A stretch of DNA of 64,000 bases from Methylopila sp. M107 (GTDB lineage Bacteria; Pseudomonadota; Alphaproteobacteria; Rhizobiales; Methylopilaceae), in contig NZ_ARWB01000001.1 of assembly GCF_000384475.1 (NCBI RefSeq), positions 2,894,176 to 2,958,175 on the forward strand, written 5' to 3'. Under the pieces are notes generated by a model that was given only the letters and a program-made list of their open reading frames with translations, searched no databases and was not told the DNA's origin. Shown piece after piece: positions 49,865-58,024 of the stretch. Position 1 is the first letter of the stretch. Every line of letters starts with the position of its first letter. A program made the translations under genes and the position numbers.

Positions 49865-50986
49865 ATGCGCTTCATGCACGCGTGCATGGACGCATTCCCG
49901 GCCGATCCCGAAACCGCCTCCGGCCGCACGGTCTGGCTGCTGACCGACGACCGCCCCGGCAACCGCACGCAGGTCGTCGGCGTCGCGCGCGCGCTCGGCT
50001 GGCCGGCGCAGGAGAAGCGGCTCGCGTTCAACGAGCGGCAATCGAGCGCGACGCCGCGGCTCGGCGCGTCGCTCGAGACCCTCGACGACGCCTCGCGGAA
50101 GACGATCGCGCCGCCATGGCCGGACCTCGTGCTCGCGGCCGGCCGGCGCGCCGTGCCGGTCGCGCGCCATGTGAAGGCCGCGAGCGGCGGGCGGGCGCGC
50201 ATCGTGCTGATCGGCCGCAGGACGCCTGCCGAGGGCGCGGACCTCGTGATCCGCTGCAGCTATTTCCGGCAGGCGCCGAGCCCGAACCTGCTGGAGCTGA
50301 CCCTGCCGCCGACCCAGGTCGACGCCGCCATGCTCCGGCGCGTGAAGGCGGAGCAGCCGGACCCTCTGGCCGGGCTGAAGCGGCCCGTCTGCGTGTTTCT
50401 GGTCGGCGGCGAGACCGGCCGCCACCGGTTCGAACCGGACTTCGTCGAGCGGATGGCGCGCGACGTCGCGACTGCCGCCCACACGGCCGGCGCGTCGCTC
50501 GCGATCGTCACGAGCCGCCGCACCGGCGCGGGGGGCGTCGCGGCGCTGAAACGCGGGGCTTCAGAGGCGACGCTGCACGAATGGCGCGCGGACGCGGTCT
50601 CGAACCCGTTCCTCGCGCTGCTCGCCAACGCCGACATCCTCGCCGTGACGGGCGAAAGCGAATCGATGCTGGCGGAAGCGGCCGCCAGCGGAAAACCGCT
50701 CACCATTTATCCGCTGGTCCCGCGGCCGCTGTCGCCGCGCCTGCGCATCCGGGCGGCGATCGCGTCCGCCGCGACCGGGAACGGACCGCTCGCGCCGCTC
50801 TTCGCCAGGCTGATGAACGCGGGCTGGGTCTCGCCGCGCCGGGACCTGTCGGAGCTGCATGTCCTGATCGAACGGCGCGGATGGGGCCGCGTGTTCGACG
50901 GCGCGCTCAACCGCGTCCCGCCGGCGCCCTTCGAGGAAGGAGCAGTCGCGGCGCGGCGGATCGAGGCGTTGTTCGGCTCCGGCTAG
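49865..50986 (+). CDS. ELM1-family putative glycosyltransferase-like protein
   Basis: This 373-residue protein matches the mitochondrial fission ELM1 family (DUF1022), whose bacterial members are putative GT-B-like glycosyltransferases. Segments include WLLTDDRPGNRTQVVGVARAL, VLAAGRRAVPVARHV, LVGGETGRHRFEP, IVTSRRTGAGGVAALK and LAVTGESESMLAEAAASGKP. The role is not established. Its place beside the ABC exporter and sphingolipid genes would fit a sugar transferase acting on a lipid, by inference. Three nearby in-frame ATGs (49865, 49874, 49886) are possible starts. Its TAG stop overlaps the TAG of the next, convergent gene. Confidence 0.82.
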   Translation: MRFMHACMDAFPADPETASGRTVWLLTDDRPGNRTQVVGVARALGWPAQEKRLAFNERQSSATPRLGASLETLDDASRKTIAPPWPDLVLAAGRRAVPVARHVKAASGGRARIVLIGRRTPAEGADLVIRCSYFRQAPSPNLLELTLPPTQVDAAMLRRVKAEQPDPLAGLKRPVCVFLVGGETGRHRFEPDFVERMARDVATAAHTAGASLAIVTSRRTGAGGVAALKRGASEATLHEWRADAVSNPFLALLANADILAVTGESESMLAEAAASGKPLTIYPLVPRPLSPRLRIRAAIASAATGNGPLAPLFARLMNAGWVSPRRDLSELHVLIERRGWGRVFDGALNRVPPAPFEEGAVAARRIEALFGSG

Positions 50987-51177
50987 CGCTGCGTGAGGGG
51001 CGCCGAAAGCTCGGATTCCCGGACGTGCCGGATGCGGCCGTCGCCGAGGCAGCGCACATGGTAGCCGGGCTGGCCCTCCTCCGAGGGCGTCTGCGCGATC
51101 ACTTCGGCCGACTGCGCCTTCGCGCCGATCGGGCTGCCGAGGAAATGCGCGGTCGCGCCGACCTGAAATGCATGCAT
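50983..51177 (-). CDS. Conserved small protein, SH3-like, rhizobial type
   Basis: This 64-residue protein opens MHAFQVGATAHFLG and ends GQPGYHVRCLGDGRIRHVRE-SEL. This matches a small conserved family in Rhizobiales that shares the form Y-R/H-V-x(6)-R-x-V-R-E-S-x-L. The function is unknown; its beta-rich pattern suggests an SH3-like fold. Upstream starts would extend it into less likely sequence. The stop codon pairs with that of the ELM1 gene in a CTAG overlap. Confidence 0.65.
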   Translation of the reverse strand: MHAFQVGATAHFLGSPIGAKAQSAEVIAQTPSEEGQPGYHVRCLGDGRIRHVRESELSAPLTQR

Positions 51178-51403
51178 GACTTTATCCTCGATCTGGAGAG
51201 CGGCTTCTAAATGACGCCGTGGAACCGCACGTCCAGACCGGAGGGGAATTTTTTCAGCTCCGTATAAGGATTTAGTCAAATGACATCTTGATGCGGCGGC
51301 ACTGTAGACGAAGAGCGTTCCTTGGGGAAATTGAGCTATCCTGCGCGCCGGAGTAGTCTGAGCGTCCGTCTCCGGACCGGACCGAGTTTTGGAAAGCCGA
51401 TCG

Positions 51404-52579
51404 ATGTCGGGACGCGCATTCCTGATACTGGCGCTCGTCGTCGCGGCGGGCGCGGGGGTCGGCGTCTACCGCGCGCAGTGGCCGTCCGGCGCGGCCTCGC
51501 CGCCATCCGACAAGCCGAAGCCGCGGATCCCCGTGACGGCGACGGAGGCGAAGCAGGCCGACGTGCCCGTCACCCTGTCCGGGCTCGGCGTCGTCCAGCC
51601 GCTCAACGTCGTGACGGTCCGCAGCCGCGTCGACGGCGCCGTGATCGACGTCGCCTATGAGGAAGGGCGCATCGTCCGGGAGGGCGACCTGCTCGTCCAG
51701 ATTGACCCGCGCCCCTACAAGGCGGCGCTCGACCAGGCCAAGGCCAAGCAGGCCCAGGACGAGGCGACGCTCGCCAACGCCGAGCGCGACCTCGCCCGAT
51801 CTCAGGCGCTCGCGCAGAACGCCTACGCCTCGAAGCAGACGGTCGACCAGCAGCGCGCGACCGTGGCGCAGCTGAAGGCGCAGATCGAGGGCGACAAGGC
51901 GGCGGTCGAGAGCGCGCAGGTCCAGCTCGACTACGCGACCATCCGCGCGCCGATCACCGGCCGCACCGGGTTCCGCCTCGTCGACAAGGGCAATCTGGTG
52001 AAGTCCTCCGACGCCACCGGCATCGTGACCATCTCGCAGATCGAGCCGATCACGGCCATCTTCGCGCTGCCCGAGCGGGATTTTCCGGACATGTCGGCGG
52101 CGATGAAGCGCGGCCCGGTCGACGCGGTCGCGTCCGCGCCCGACGGCCGCGAACTCGCGCGCGGCAAAGTCTCGGTGCTGAACAGCCAGATCGACCAGGC
52201 GACCGGCACGTTCAAGACGAAGGCCGAGTTCGCCAACCGGGACGGGGCGCTGTGGCCCGGCCAGTCGGTCATGATCAGGGCCAAGGTCGACACGCTGAAC
52301 CAGGTCGTCACCGCCCCCGACGACGCCGTGCAGCGCGGACCGCAGGGAACCTACGCCTTCGTGGTCGGCGCGGACGGCGCGGCCGAGCGCCGGCCGATCG
52401 TGGTGCGGCGGCAGGCCGACGGAATCTCGGTCGTGGCTGAGGGGCTGAAGCCCGGGGAGCGCGTCGTCACCGCCGGCGCGTCGCGGGTCAGCGCCGGCGC
52501 GCGGCTCGACGTCTCGGACGCGCGCAGCGCCGAGGCCAATCCGCCCGTCGAGCCGTCCGCCAAGAGCCCGCAGCCGTGA
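51404..52579 (+). CDS. RND efflux periplasmic adaptor (MdtA-like)
   Basis: This 391-residue membrane-fusion protein has an N-terminal anchor (about residues 4-22), a biotinyl-lipoyl-like pair of segments (VRSRVDGAVIDVAYEEGRIV and ATIRAPITGRTGFRLVDKGN), a coiled-coil hairpin (about 95-170) and a beta-barrel domain. It links the RND pump to an outer-membrane channel. No TolC-like gene is in the window. The ATG at 51404 follows a GGAAAG ribosome-binding site. The stop overlaps the start of the pump gene (GTGA). Confidence 0.92.
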   Translation: MSGRAFLILALVVAAGAGVGVYRAQWPSGAASPPSDKPKPRIPVTATEAKQADVPVTLSGLGVVQPLNVVTVRSRVDGAVIDVAYEEGRIVREGDLLVQIDPRPYKAALDQAKAKQAQDEATLANAERDLARSQALAQNAYASKQTVDQQRATVAQLKAQIEGDKAAVESAQVQLDYATIRAPITGRTGFRLVDKGNLVKSSDATGIVTISQIEPITAIFALPERDFPDMSAAMKRGPVDAVASAPDGRELARGKVSVLNSQIDQATGTFKTKAEFANRDGALWPGQSVMIRAKVDTLNQVVTAPDDAVQRGPQGTYAFVVGADGAAERRPIVVRRQADGISVVAEGLKPGERVVTAGASRVSAGARLDVSDARSAEANPPVEPSAKSPQP

Positions 52580-55500
52580 TCCCGGACGGGCAGGCGGCCC
52601 ATTCGGGCGGCGTCTCCGGTCCCTTCATCCGCCGGCCGGTCGCGACATGGCTCGCGATGGCCGCGATCCTGCTCATCGGTCTGGCGGCGTTCATGCGCCT
52701 GCCCGTCGCGCCGCTGCCGCAGATCGATTTCCCGACGATCCAGATCAACGCCTCGCTGCCGGGCGCGAGCCCCGAAACCATGGCGGCCTCGGTCGCCCAG
52801 CCGCTGGAGCGGGAGTTCGCGCAGATCCCCGGCGTCGCGGAGCTGACGTCGGTCAGCGCCGTCGGCGCGACCACGATCACCGCCGAGTTCGACCTCGACC
52901 GCAACATCGACGCCGCCGCGCAGGACATCCAGGCCGCGATCAACTCGGCGAGCGGGGACCTCCCCGCCAACCTCCCCGCGCCGCCGACCTATCGCAAGAC
53001 CAACCCGGCCGACAGCCCGATCCTGCTGATCTCCGCGCGCTCGGACACCATGCCGGTGATCGAGGTCAACGACCTCGTGGACAGCCGCCTCGCCCAGCAG
53101 ATCAGCCAGATCAAGGGCGTCGGGCAGGTGACGATCGGCGGCGAGCAGAAGCCCGCGATCCGGGTCGAGATCGATCCCGCCAAGATCGCCTCGAAGAACC
53201 TGACGCTCGAAGACATCCGCGGCGTGATGGCGACCGTCACCTCCGACAGCCCGAAAGGCGCGATCGACGGCGCCCGCCGCCAGCTCACGATCTATGCCGA
53301 CGGCCAGCTCGCGGAAGCGGCGAAGTGGAACGACGTCGTGCTCGCCTATCGCGACGGCGCCCCGATCCGCGTGCGCGACGTCGGCCATGCGGTCTCCGGC
53401 CCCGAGGACCGGCTGCAGGCCGCCTGGGTCAACGGCAAGTCGGGCCTGTTCCTCGTCATCCGCAAGCAGCCGGGCGCGAACGTCGTCGACACCGTCGACG
53501 CCATCAAGGCGGAGCTGCCCCGCCTCACCGCCTCGCTGCCGCCGGACCTCAAGGTCGAGATTCTCAGCGACCGCACCACCACGATCCGGGCCTCGCTGCA
53601 CGAGGTGGAGCTCACGCTGATCATCACCATCGCGCTCGTGGTCGCGGTGATCTTCGTCTTCCTGCGCAGCGCGCAGGCGACCATCATCGCCTCGCTCGCG
53701 GTGCCGATCTCGCTGCTCGGCGCCTGCGCGCTGATGTACGCCTTCGGCTATTCGCTGAACAATCTCTCGCTGATGGCGCTCGTCATCGCGGTCGGCTTCG
53801 TGGTCGACGACGCCATCGTCGTCATCGAGAACATCTCGCGGCACATTGAGGAGGGCATGAAGCCCTACGCCGCGGCCCTTAAGGGCGCCGGCGAGATCGG
53901 CTTCACGATCGTCTCGATTTCCGTTTCGCTGGTCGCGGCCTTCATCCCGCTGCTGCTGATGGGCGGCATCGTCGGGCGGCTGTTCCGCGAATTCGCCATG
54001 ACGGTCGCGATCACCATCGCGGTCTCGGCGGTCGTGTCGCTGACGCTCGCGCCGATGCTCTCCGCCCGCATGCTGCGCGACGAGCACGGCGCAAAGCACG
54101 GCGCGCTCTATCGCGGGATCGAGGCGTTTTTCAACGGCATGGTGCGGGGCTACGGCCGCGGCCTCGATGTCGTGCTGCGCTTCCAGTTTTTCACGCTGCT
54201 CACCTTCTTCGCGACGATCGGGTTTTCGGTCTGGCTGTTCGTCACCATCCCGAAGGGCTTCTTCCCGCAGCAGGACACCGGCCTCATCACCGGGGCGAGC
54301 GAGGCGGCGCAGGACGTCTCGTTTGACGAGATGGCGCGCCGCCAGCAGGCGCTCGACGCGATCGTCAACGCCGATCCTGCGGTCGAGACGTCGGCCAGCC
54401 TCATCGGCTCGGGCGGCGGCGCGCAGGCCCCGAACGCCGGCCGCAACTTCATTCAGCTGAAACCCCAGGACCAGCGCGACGCGACCGCCGACCAGGTGAT
54501 TGCGCGGCTTCGGCCGAAACTCGCGCAGGTCGAGGGCGCGACCATGCTGCTGCAGTCCGCGCAGGACGTGCGGCTCGGCGGACGCCGCACCCGCACCCAG
54601 TTCCAGTACGTGCTGCAGGACGCCGACTTCGACAGTCTAAAGGCCTTCGCGCCGCGCGCGCTGGAGGCGTTCCGCGGGCTCCCCGAGCTTCGCGACGTCG
54701 CCTCCGACCAGCAGGATTCCGGCGCCACGCTGGCGCTGAAGATCGACCGCGACCAGGCCTCGCGCTACGGCGTCCAGCCCAAAGTGATCGAGGACACGCT
54801 CTACGACGCCTTCGGCCAGCGGCAGGTGGCGCAGTTCTCGACGCAGGTGAACACCTACAAGGTCATTCTGGAGGCTCCTCGCATCGAGCGCGGCGACGTC
54901 GAGACGCTGTCACGGCTCTATGTGCGCGCCGGAAACGGCGAGCAGGTGCCGCTGTCGGCGCTTGCGACATGGACGCGCGACGAGACAGCGCCGCTCACCA
55001 TCAACCATCAGGGCATGTTCCCGGCCGTCACCCTGTCGTTCAACCTGGCGCCCGGCGTGGCGCTCGGCCAGGCGACGGCCGCGATCGAGAACACCATGCG
55101 CGGGCTCGGCGCGCCGGCCTCGATGATCGGCTCCTTCGCCGGCACCGCGCAGGCGTTCCAGAAATCGATCTCGACCGTGCCGCTCTTGATCCTCGCGGCG
55201 CTGGTCGCGGTCTACATCATCCTCGGCGTGCTCTATGAGAGCTTCGTCCACCCGCTGACGATCCTGTCGACGCTGCCCTCAGCCGGCGTCGGCGCGCTAG
55301 GCATCCTCCATCTCGCGGGCTACGATTTCAGCCTGATCGCGCTGATTGGCGTGGTGCTCTTGATCGGCATCGTGAAGAAGAACGGCATCATGCTGGTCGA
55401 CTTCGCGCTGGTCGCCGAGCGGACAGAACACCTGACGCCCGAGGCGGCGATCCGGAAAGCCTGCCTCCTGCGGTTCCGGCCGATCCTGATGACGACCATG

Positions 55501-55731
55501 GCCGCGATGCTCGGGGGCGTTCCGCTGATGCTCGGAACAGGCGTCGGCTTCGAGCTCCGCCAGCCGCTCGGCTACGCGATGGTCGGCGGGTTGGCTGTCA
55601 GCCAGCTGCTGACGCTGTTCACGACGCCGGTCGTCTACCTCTACCTCGACCGCCTGGAGCGCCGGTTTCGCCGCGGCCACGACGCGCGGGAAGCGGACAG
55701 GGGCGGAGAGAAGGCGCAACCGGCGGAGTGA
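52576..55731 (+). CDS. RND efflux pump inner-membrane subunit (MdtB/MdtC-like)
   Basis: This 1051-residue HAE1-type pump has 12 transmembrane helices with two large periplasmic loops (about 45-330 and 560-855). Proton-relay Asp pair is in VGFVVDDAIVVIENISRHIE (TM4) and the matching Lys in GVVLLIGIVKKNGIMLVDFA (TM10). It is closer to MdtB/MdtC than to AcrB. Substrates cannot be told from sequence. A GTG start overlaps the adaptor stop. The gene is followed by a long repeat region. Confidence 0.94.
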   Translation: MIPDGQAAHSGGVSGPFIRRPVATWLAMAAILLIGLAAFMRLPVAPLPQIDFPTIQINASLPGASPETMAASVAQPLEREFAQIPGVAELTSVSAVGATTITAEFDLDRNIDAAAQDIQAAINSASGDLPANLPAPPTYRKTNPADSPILLISARSDTMPVIEVNDLVDSRLAQQISQIKGVGQVTIGGEQKPAIRVEIDPAKIASKNLTLEDIRGVMATVTSDSPKGAIDGARRQLTIYADGQLAEAAKWNDVVLAYRDGAPIRVRDVGHAVSGPEDRLQAAWVNGKSGLFLVIRKQPGANVVDTVDAIKAELPRLTASLPPDLKVEILSDRTTTIRASLHEVELTLIITIALVVAVIFVFLRSAQATIIASLAVPISLLGACALMYAFGYSLNNLSLMALVIAVGFVVDDAIVVIENISRHIEEGMKPYAAALKGAGEIGFTIVSISVSLVAAFIPLLLMGGIVGRLFREFAMTVAITIAVSAVVSLTLAPMLSARMLRDEHGAKHGALYRGIEAFFNGMVRGYGRGLDVVLRFQFFTLLTFFATIGFSVWLFVTIPKGFFPQQDTGLITGASEAAQDVSFDEMARRQQALDAIVNADPAVETSASLIGSGGGAQAPNAGRNFIQLKPQDQRDATADQVIARLRPKLAQVEGATMLLQSAQDVRLGGRRTRTQFQYVLQDADFDSLKAFAPRALEAFRGLPELRDVASDQQDSGATLALKIDRDQASRYGVQPKVIEDTLYDAFGQRQVAQFSTQVNTYKVILEAPRIERGDVETLSRLYVRAGNGEQVPLSALATWTRDETAPLTINHQGMFPAVTLSFNLAPGVALGQATAAIENTMRGLGAPASMIGSFAGTAQAFQKSISTVPLLILAALVAVYIILGVLYESFVHPLTILSTLPSAGVGALGILHLAGYDFSLIALIGVVLLIGIVKKNGIMLVDFALVAERTEHLTPEAAIRKACLLRFRPILMTTMAAMLGGVPLMLGTGVGFELRQPLGYAMVGGLAVSQLLTLFTTPVVYLYLDRLERRFRRGHDAREADRGGEKAQPAE

Positions 55732-55737
55732 ACTCTT

Positions 55738-55935
55738 GATCCTCCTCCATGCGGCACGCATGGGGGAGGGGGACCGCGCGGAGCGCGGTGGAGGGGGCGG
55801 ACGTAGGGCACGACGATCTGGCCTCGTGCGGAAGCGAAGCAAGAGTCGCGCCTTTCGACGAAACCACGGCGCGAGACCGCCCCCTCCACCATGCTCCGCA
55901 TGGTCCCCCTCCCCCGCTGGCGCAGGGGAGGAACC
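55738..55935. repeat. Palindromic element family F, copy 1
   Basis: It opens GATCCTCCTCCATGCGGCAC, continues with GGGGGAGGGGGACCGCGCGG and GGTGGAGGGGGCGGACGTAG, and closes with the complementary CCGCCCCCTCCACCATG, GGTCCCCCTCCCCCGC and GCAGGGGAGGAACC. The ends thus form a long imperfect inverted repeat around a variable centre. Confidence 0.92.
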
Positions 55936-55949
55936 TGGGCGGCGCCGCC

Positions 55950-56156
55950 TGATCCTCCTCCATGCGGCACGCTTGGGGGAGGGGGACCGCGCGGAGCGCG
56001 GTGGAGGGGGCGGACGTAGGGCGCGCGCGGATGCAGCAGCTCTTTTGGCCGGAGCGGGAGTCGCGCTCGCTGGCGAAACCACGGCGCGAGCCCGCCCCCT
56101 CCACCATGGCTCACGCCATGGTCCCCCTCCCCCGCGCAAGGCGCAGGGGAGGAACC
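55950..56156. repeat. Palindromic element family F, copy 2
   Basis: A direct tandem copy of the element at 55738. Outer arms are almost identical, while the centre (GCGCGCGCGGATGCAGCAGC and on) differs. The pattern of fixed arms with variable centre is the same as in the third copy after the next gene. Confidence 0.92.
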
Positions 56157-56362
56157 AAAGGGCGACCTGTTGGCGTCGATCCCGCCGCGTTTGCATCTCT
56201 GCACGACCGCCGCCCGCGCGCTGCCGGTCCCGCATGAAGCTTGTCGCCCGAACCGCATGGACAGTGGAACTGGAGGACGTCTAATCTCTCATCATGATCG
56301 AACGATAGGCAAATCCGATCGTTTCTTCCCGCCGAGTCGTCCGACCGCACGCCCCTCGCTTC

Positions 56363-57676
56363 ATGCGCATGGAGACCCCCGTGTCCGACGATCGCGACGA
56401 CCTCCGCTCCCACTTGGCCGGTTCGGGGGCGCCCGACCGGCGCGCCTTCATCCAGTTCCTCGCGTCGAGCCCGCTGCTGACCTCCGCCGGCGTCAGCACG
56501 CTGGTTGGCGCGCTCACCGCGGGCGGGGGCGCGCTGGCGCAGAGCTATGACGTGCTGCGCGCGCCGGCCTCCAAGGTCGGCGACGTCATCGACAGCCCCG
56601 AACAGGCGCTCAACGTCATGGACTTCGAACCGGCCGCCAAGAAGGCGCTGCCGCCGGCGCATTACGGCTATCTCGCGAGCGGCGTCGACGGCGACGAGAC
56701 TCTGCGCGCGAACCATGAGGCGTTCTCAAAGATCCGCATCCGGACCCGGCGGCTGATCGACGTCCGCAAGATCGACACCAGCATCACCATCCTCGGGCAG
56801 ACATACAACAGCCCGATCATGCTGGCGCCGGTCTCGAGCCAGGGGGCGTTCAATCCGGAAGCCGAAGGCGCGGTGGCGCGAGCGGCGAAGGTGCAGGGTC
56901 ACGGCATGATCCTGTCGACGGTCGGGAGCACCTCGATCGAGGACGTCACCAAGGATCGCGGCGCGCCGGTCTGGTACATGCTCTACCCGACCGACGACTG
57001 GAACGTCACCGAGGCGCTGGTGAAGCGCGCGGAGGCGGCGGGCGCGCCCGCCATCGTGCTGACCGTCGACCGGCAGGGCGGCCGCAACACCGAGACGCTG
57101 TTCCGTCTGCCCCGCGACGACACCCGCGACTGCAAGATGTGCCACGGCGGCGGCTTCGCGAACGAGGTCAGCCGCAAGCCGATGTTCGACGATCTCGACG
57201 TGTCGAAGGTCAACAACCTCTATGGCACCGGCATGACGTGGGAGTTTGTCGACCGCTTGCGCAAGATCGTGAAGGGCAAGCTGGTGCTGAAGGGCATCGT
57301 GACCCATGAGGACGCCAAAGAGTCGCTCAACCACGGCGTCGACGCGCTGATCGTCTCGAACCATGGCGGCCGCGCGGAGGAGAGCCTCGAGGCGACGATC
57401 GACGCGCTGCCCGAGGTGGTGAAGGCGGTCGACGGCAAGATCCCGGTGCTGATCGACGGCGGTTTCCGGCGCGGCACGGACGTGCTGAAGGGGCTGGCGC
57501 TCGGCGCGAGCGCCGTCTGCATCGGGCGGCCCTATTGCTGGGGCCTCGCCGCCTTCGGCCAGCCGGGCGTCGAGGCGGTGCTGAAGATCATGCAGCGCGA
57601 GTTCGAGACCATCATGCGCCAGGTCGGCGCGGTGAAGATTTCGGAGATCACGAGCGAGGACGTCACGCGCGGGTGA
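56363..57676 (+). CDS. Tat-exported alpha-hydroxy-acid oxidizing flavoprotein with CxxCH motif
   Basis: This 437-residue FMN enzyme oxidises an L-2-hydroxy acid such as lactate. The N-terminus has a twin-arginine signal (DRRAFIQFLASSPLL, Arg26-Arg27; cleavage probably near GGGALAQ). Catalytic residues of the family are in place: Tyr in HYGYLASG, WYMLYP, TVDRQGG, LVLKGI (Lys) and VSNHGGR (His, Arg). The insertion DCKMCHGGG (Cys257, Cys260, His261) matches the c-type haem attachment motif, unusual for this family. A periplasmic flavocytochrome passing electrons to a cytochrome is a possibility. The gene is flanked by family F repeats and seems to be transcribed alone. Confidence 0.88.
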   Translation: MRMETPVSDDRDDLRSHLAGSGAPDRRAFIQFLASSPLLTSAGVSTLVGALTAGGGALAQSYDVLRAPASKVGDVIDSPEQALNVMDFEPAAKKALPPAHYGYLASGVDGDETLRANHEAFSKIRIRTRRLIDVRKIDTSITILGQTYNSPIMLAPVSSQGAFNPEAEGAVARAAKVQGHGMILSTVGSTSIEDVTKDRGAPVWYMLYPTDDWNVTEALVKRAEAAGAPAIVLTVDRQGGRNTETLFRLPRDDTRDCKMCHGGGFANEVSRKPMFDDLDVSKVNNLYGTGMTWEFVDRLRKIVKGKLVLKGIVTHEDAKESLNHGVDALIVSNHGGRAEESLEATIDALPEVVKAVDGKIPVLIDGGFRRGTDVLKGLALGASAVCIGRPYCWGLAAFGQPGVEAVLKIMQREFETIMRQVGAVKISEITSEDVTRG

Positions 57677-58024
57677 GGCGGCGGCGCTCCTTGATCCTCC
57701 CCCATGCCTTCATGGGGGAGGGGGACCGCGCGAGAGCGCGGTGGAGGGGGCGGGCGTAGAACTCGACGGCCGACGCGCCTCATCCTAAGCGTCGCCTCCT
57801 CTGTTGCTCCCACGCATCAGCCGAGGAGGCGGAGCACGCGCGAGCCGTGATGGAGACGATCACGTTTCAGGATGAGGCTCGAACGGAGACGGAGGCGCTC
57901 GACGCCCGCCCCCTCCACCGCCTTCGGCGGTCCCCCTCCCCCGCTTCGCGGAGGAGGAACCAGAAAGCGCCCTTTTCGCGAGATATCCCGCAAGGGGGAG
58001 GGGACAGGTCGAGCCCCCAAAACC
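57677..58024. other. Repeat-filled region between convergent genes
   Basis: The 348-bp gap between the oxidase and SURF1 genes is mostly a third family F copy (57692-57960), followed by a short CAAGGGGGAGGGG stretch. No gene was seen. Confidence 0.6.
57692..57960. repeat. Palindromic element family F, copy 3
   Basis: The left arm TGATCCTCCCCCATGCCTTC, GGGGGAGGGGGACCGCGCG and GGTGGAGGGGGCGGGCGTAG pairs with CGCCCGCCCCCTCCACCG, GGTCCCCCTCCCCCGC and GAGGAGGAAC at the right. The centre is about 150 bp and unlike copies 1 and 2. It probably ends both convergent transcripts. Confidence 0.88.

Larger units (their letters stand above)
55732..56362. other. Repeat-filled intergenic region (tandem family F elements)
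   Basis: The 631-bp gap is filled by two tandem copies of a 200-bp palindromic element up to 56156. The remaining about 200 bp before the alpha-hydroxy-acid oxidase gene hold no supported gene and probably its promoter. Open frames in several registers across the repeats (for example 55736-56284) are by-products of their GC-rich palindromes. Confidence 0.6.

Noticed and set aside
50411-50440. A GGTTCGAACC stretch resembling a tRNA T-arm
   Set aside because: It lies inside the ELM1-family coding sequence and no acceptor, D or anticodon stems can be formed around it.
55738-56156. The tandem units as a CRISPR array or a coding tandem repeat
   Set aside because: Only two units of about 200 bp with internal palindromy; repeat and spacer sizes do not fit CRISPR, and frames across them are not consistent with a protein.
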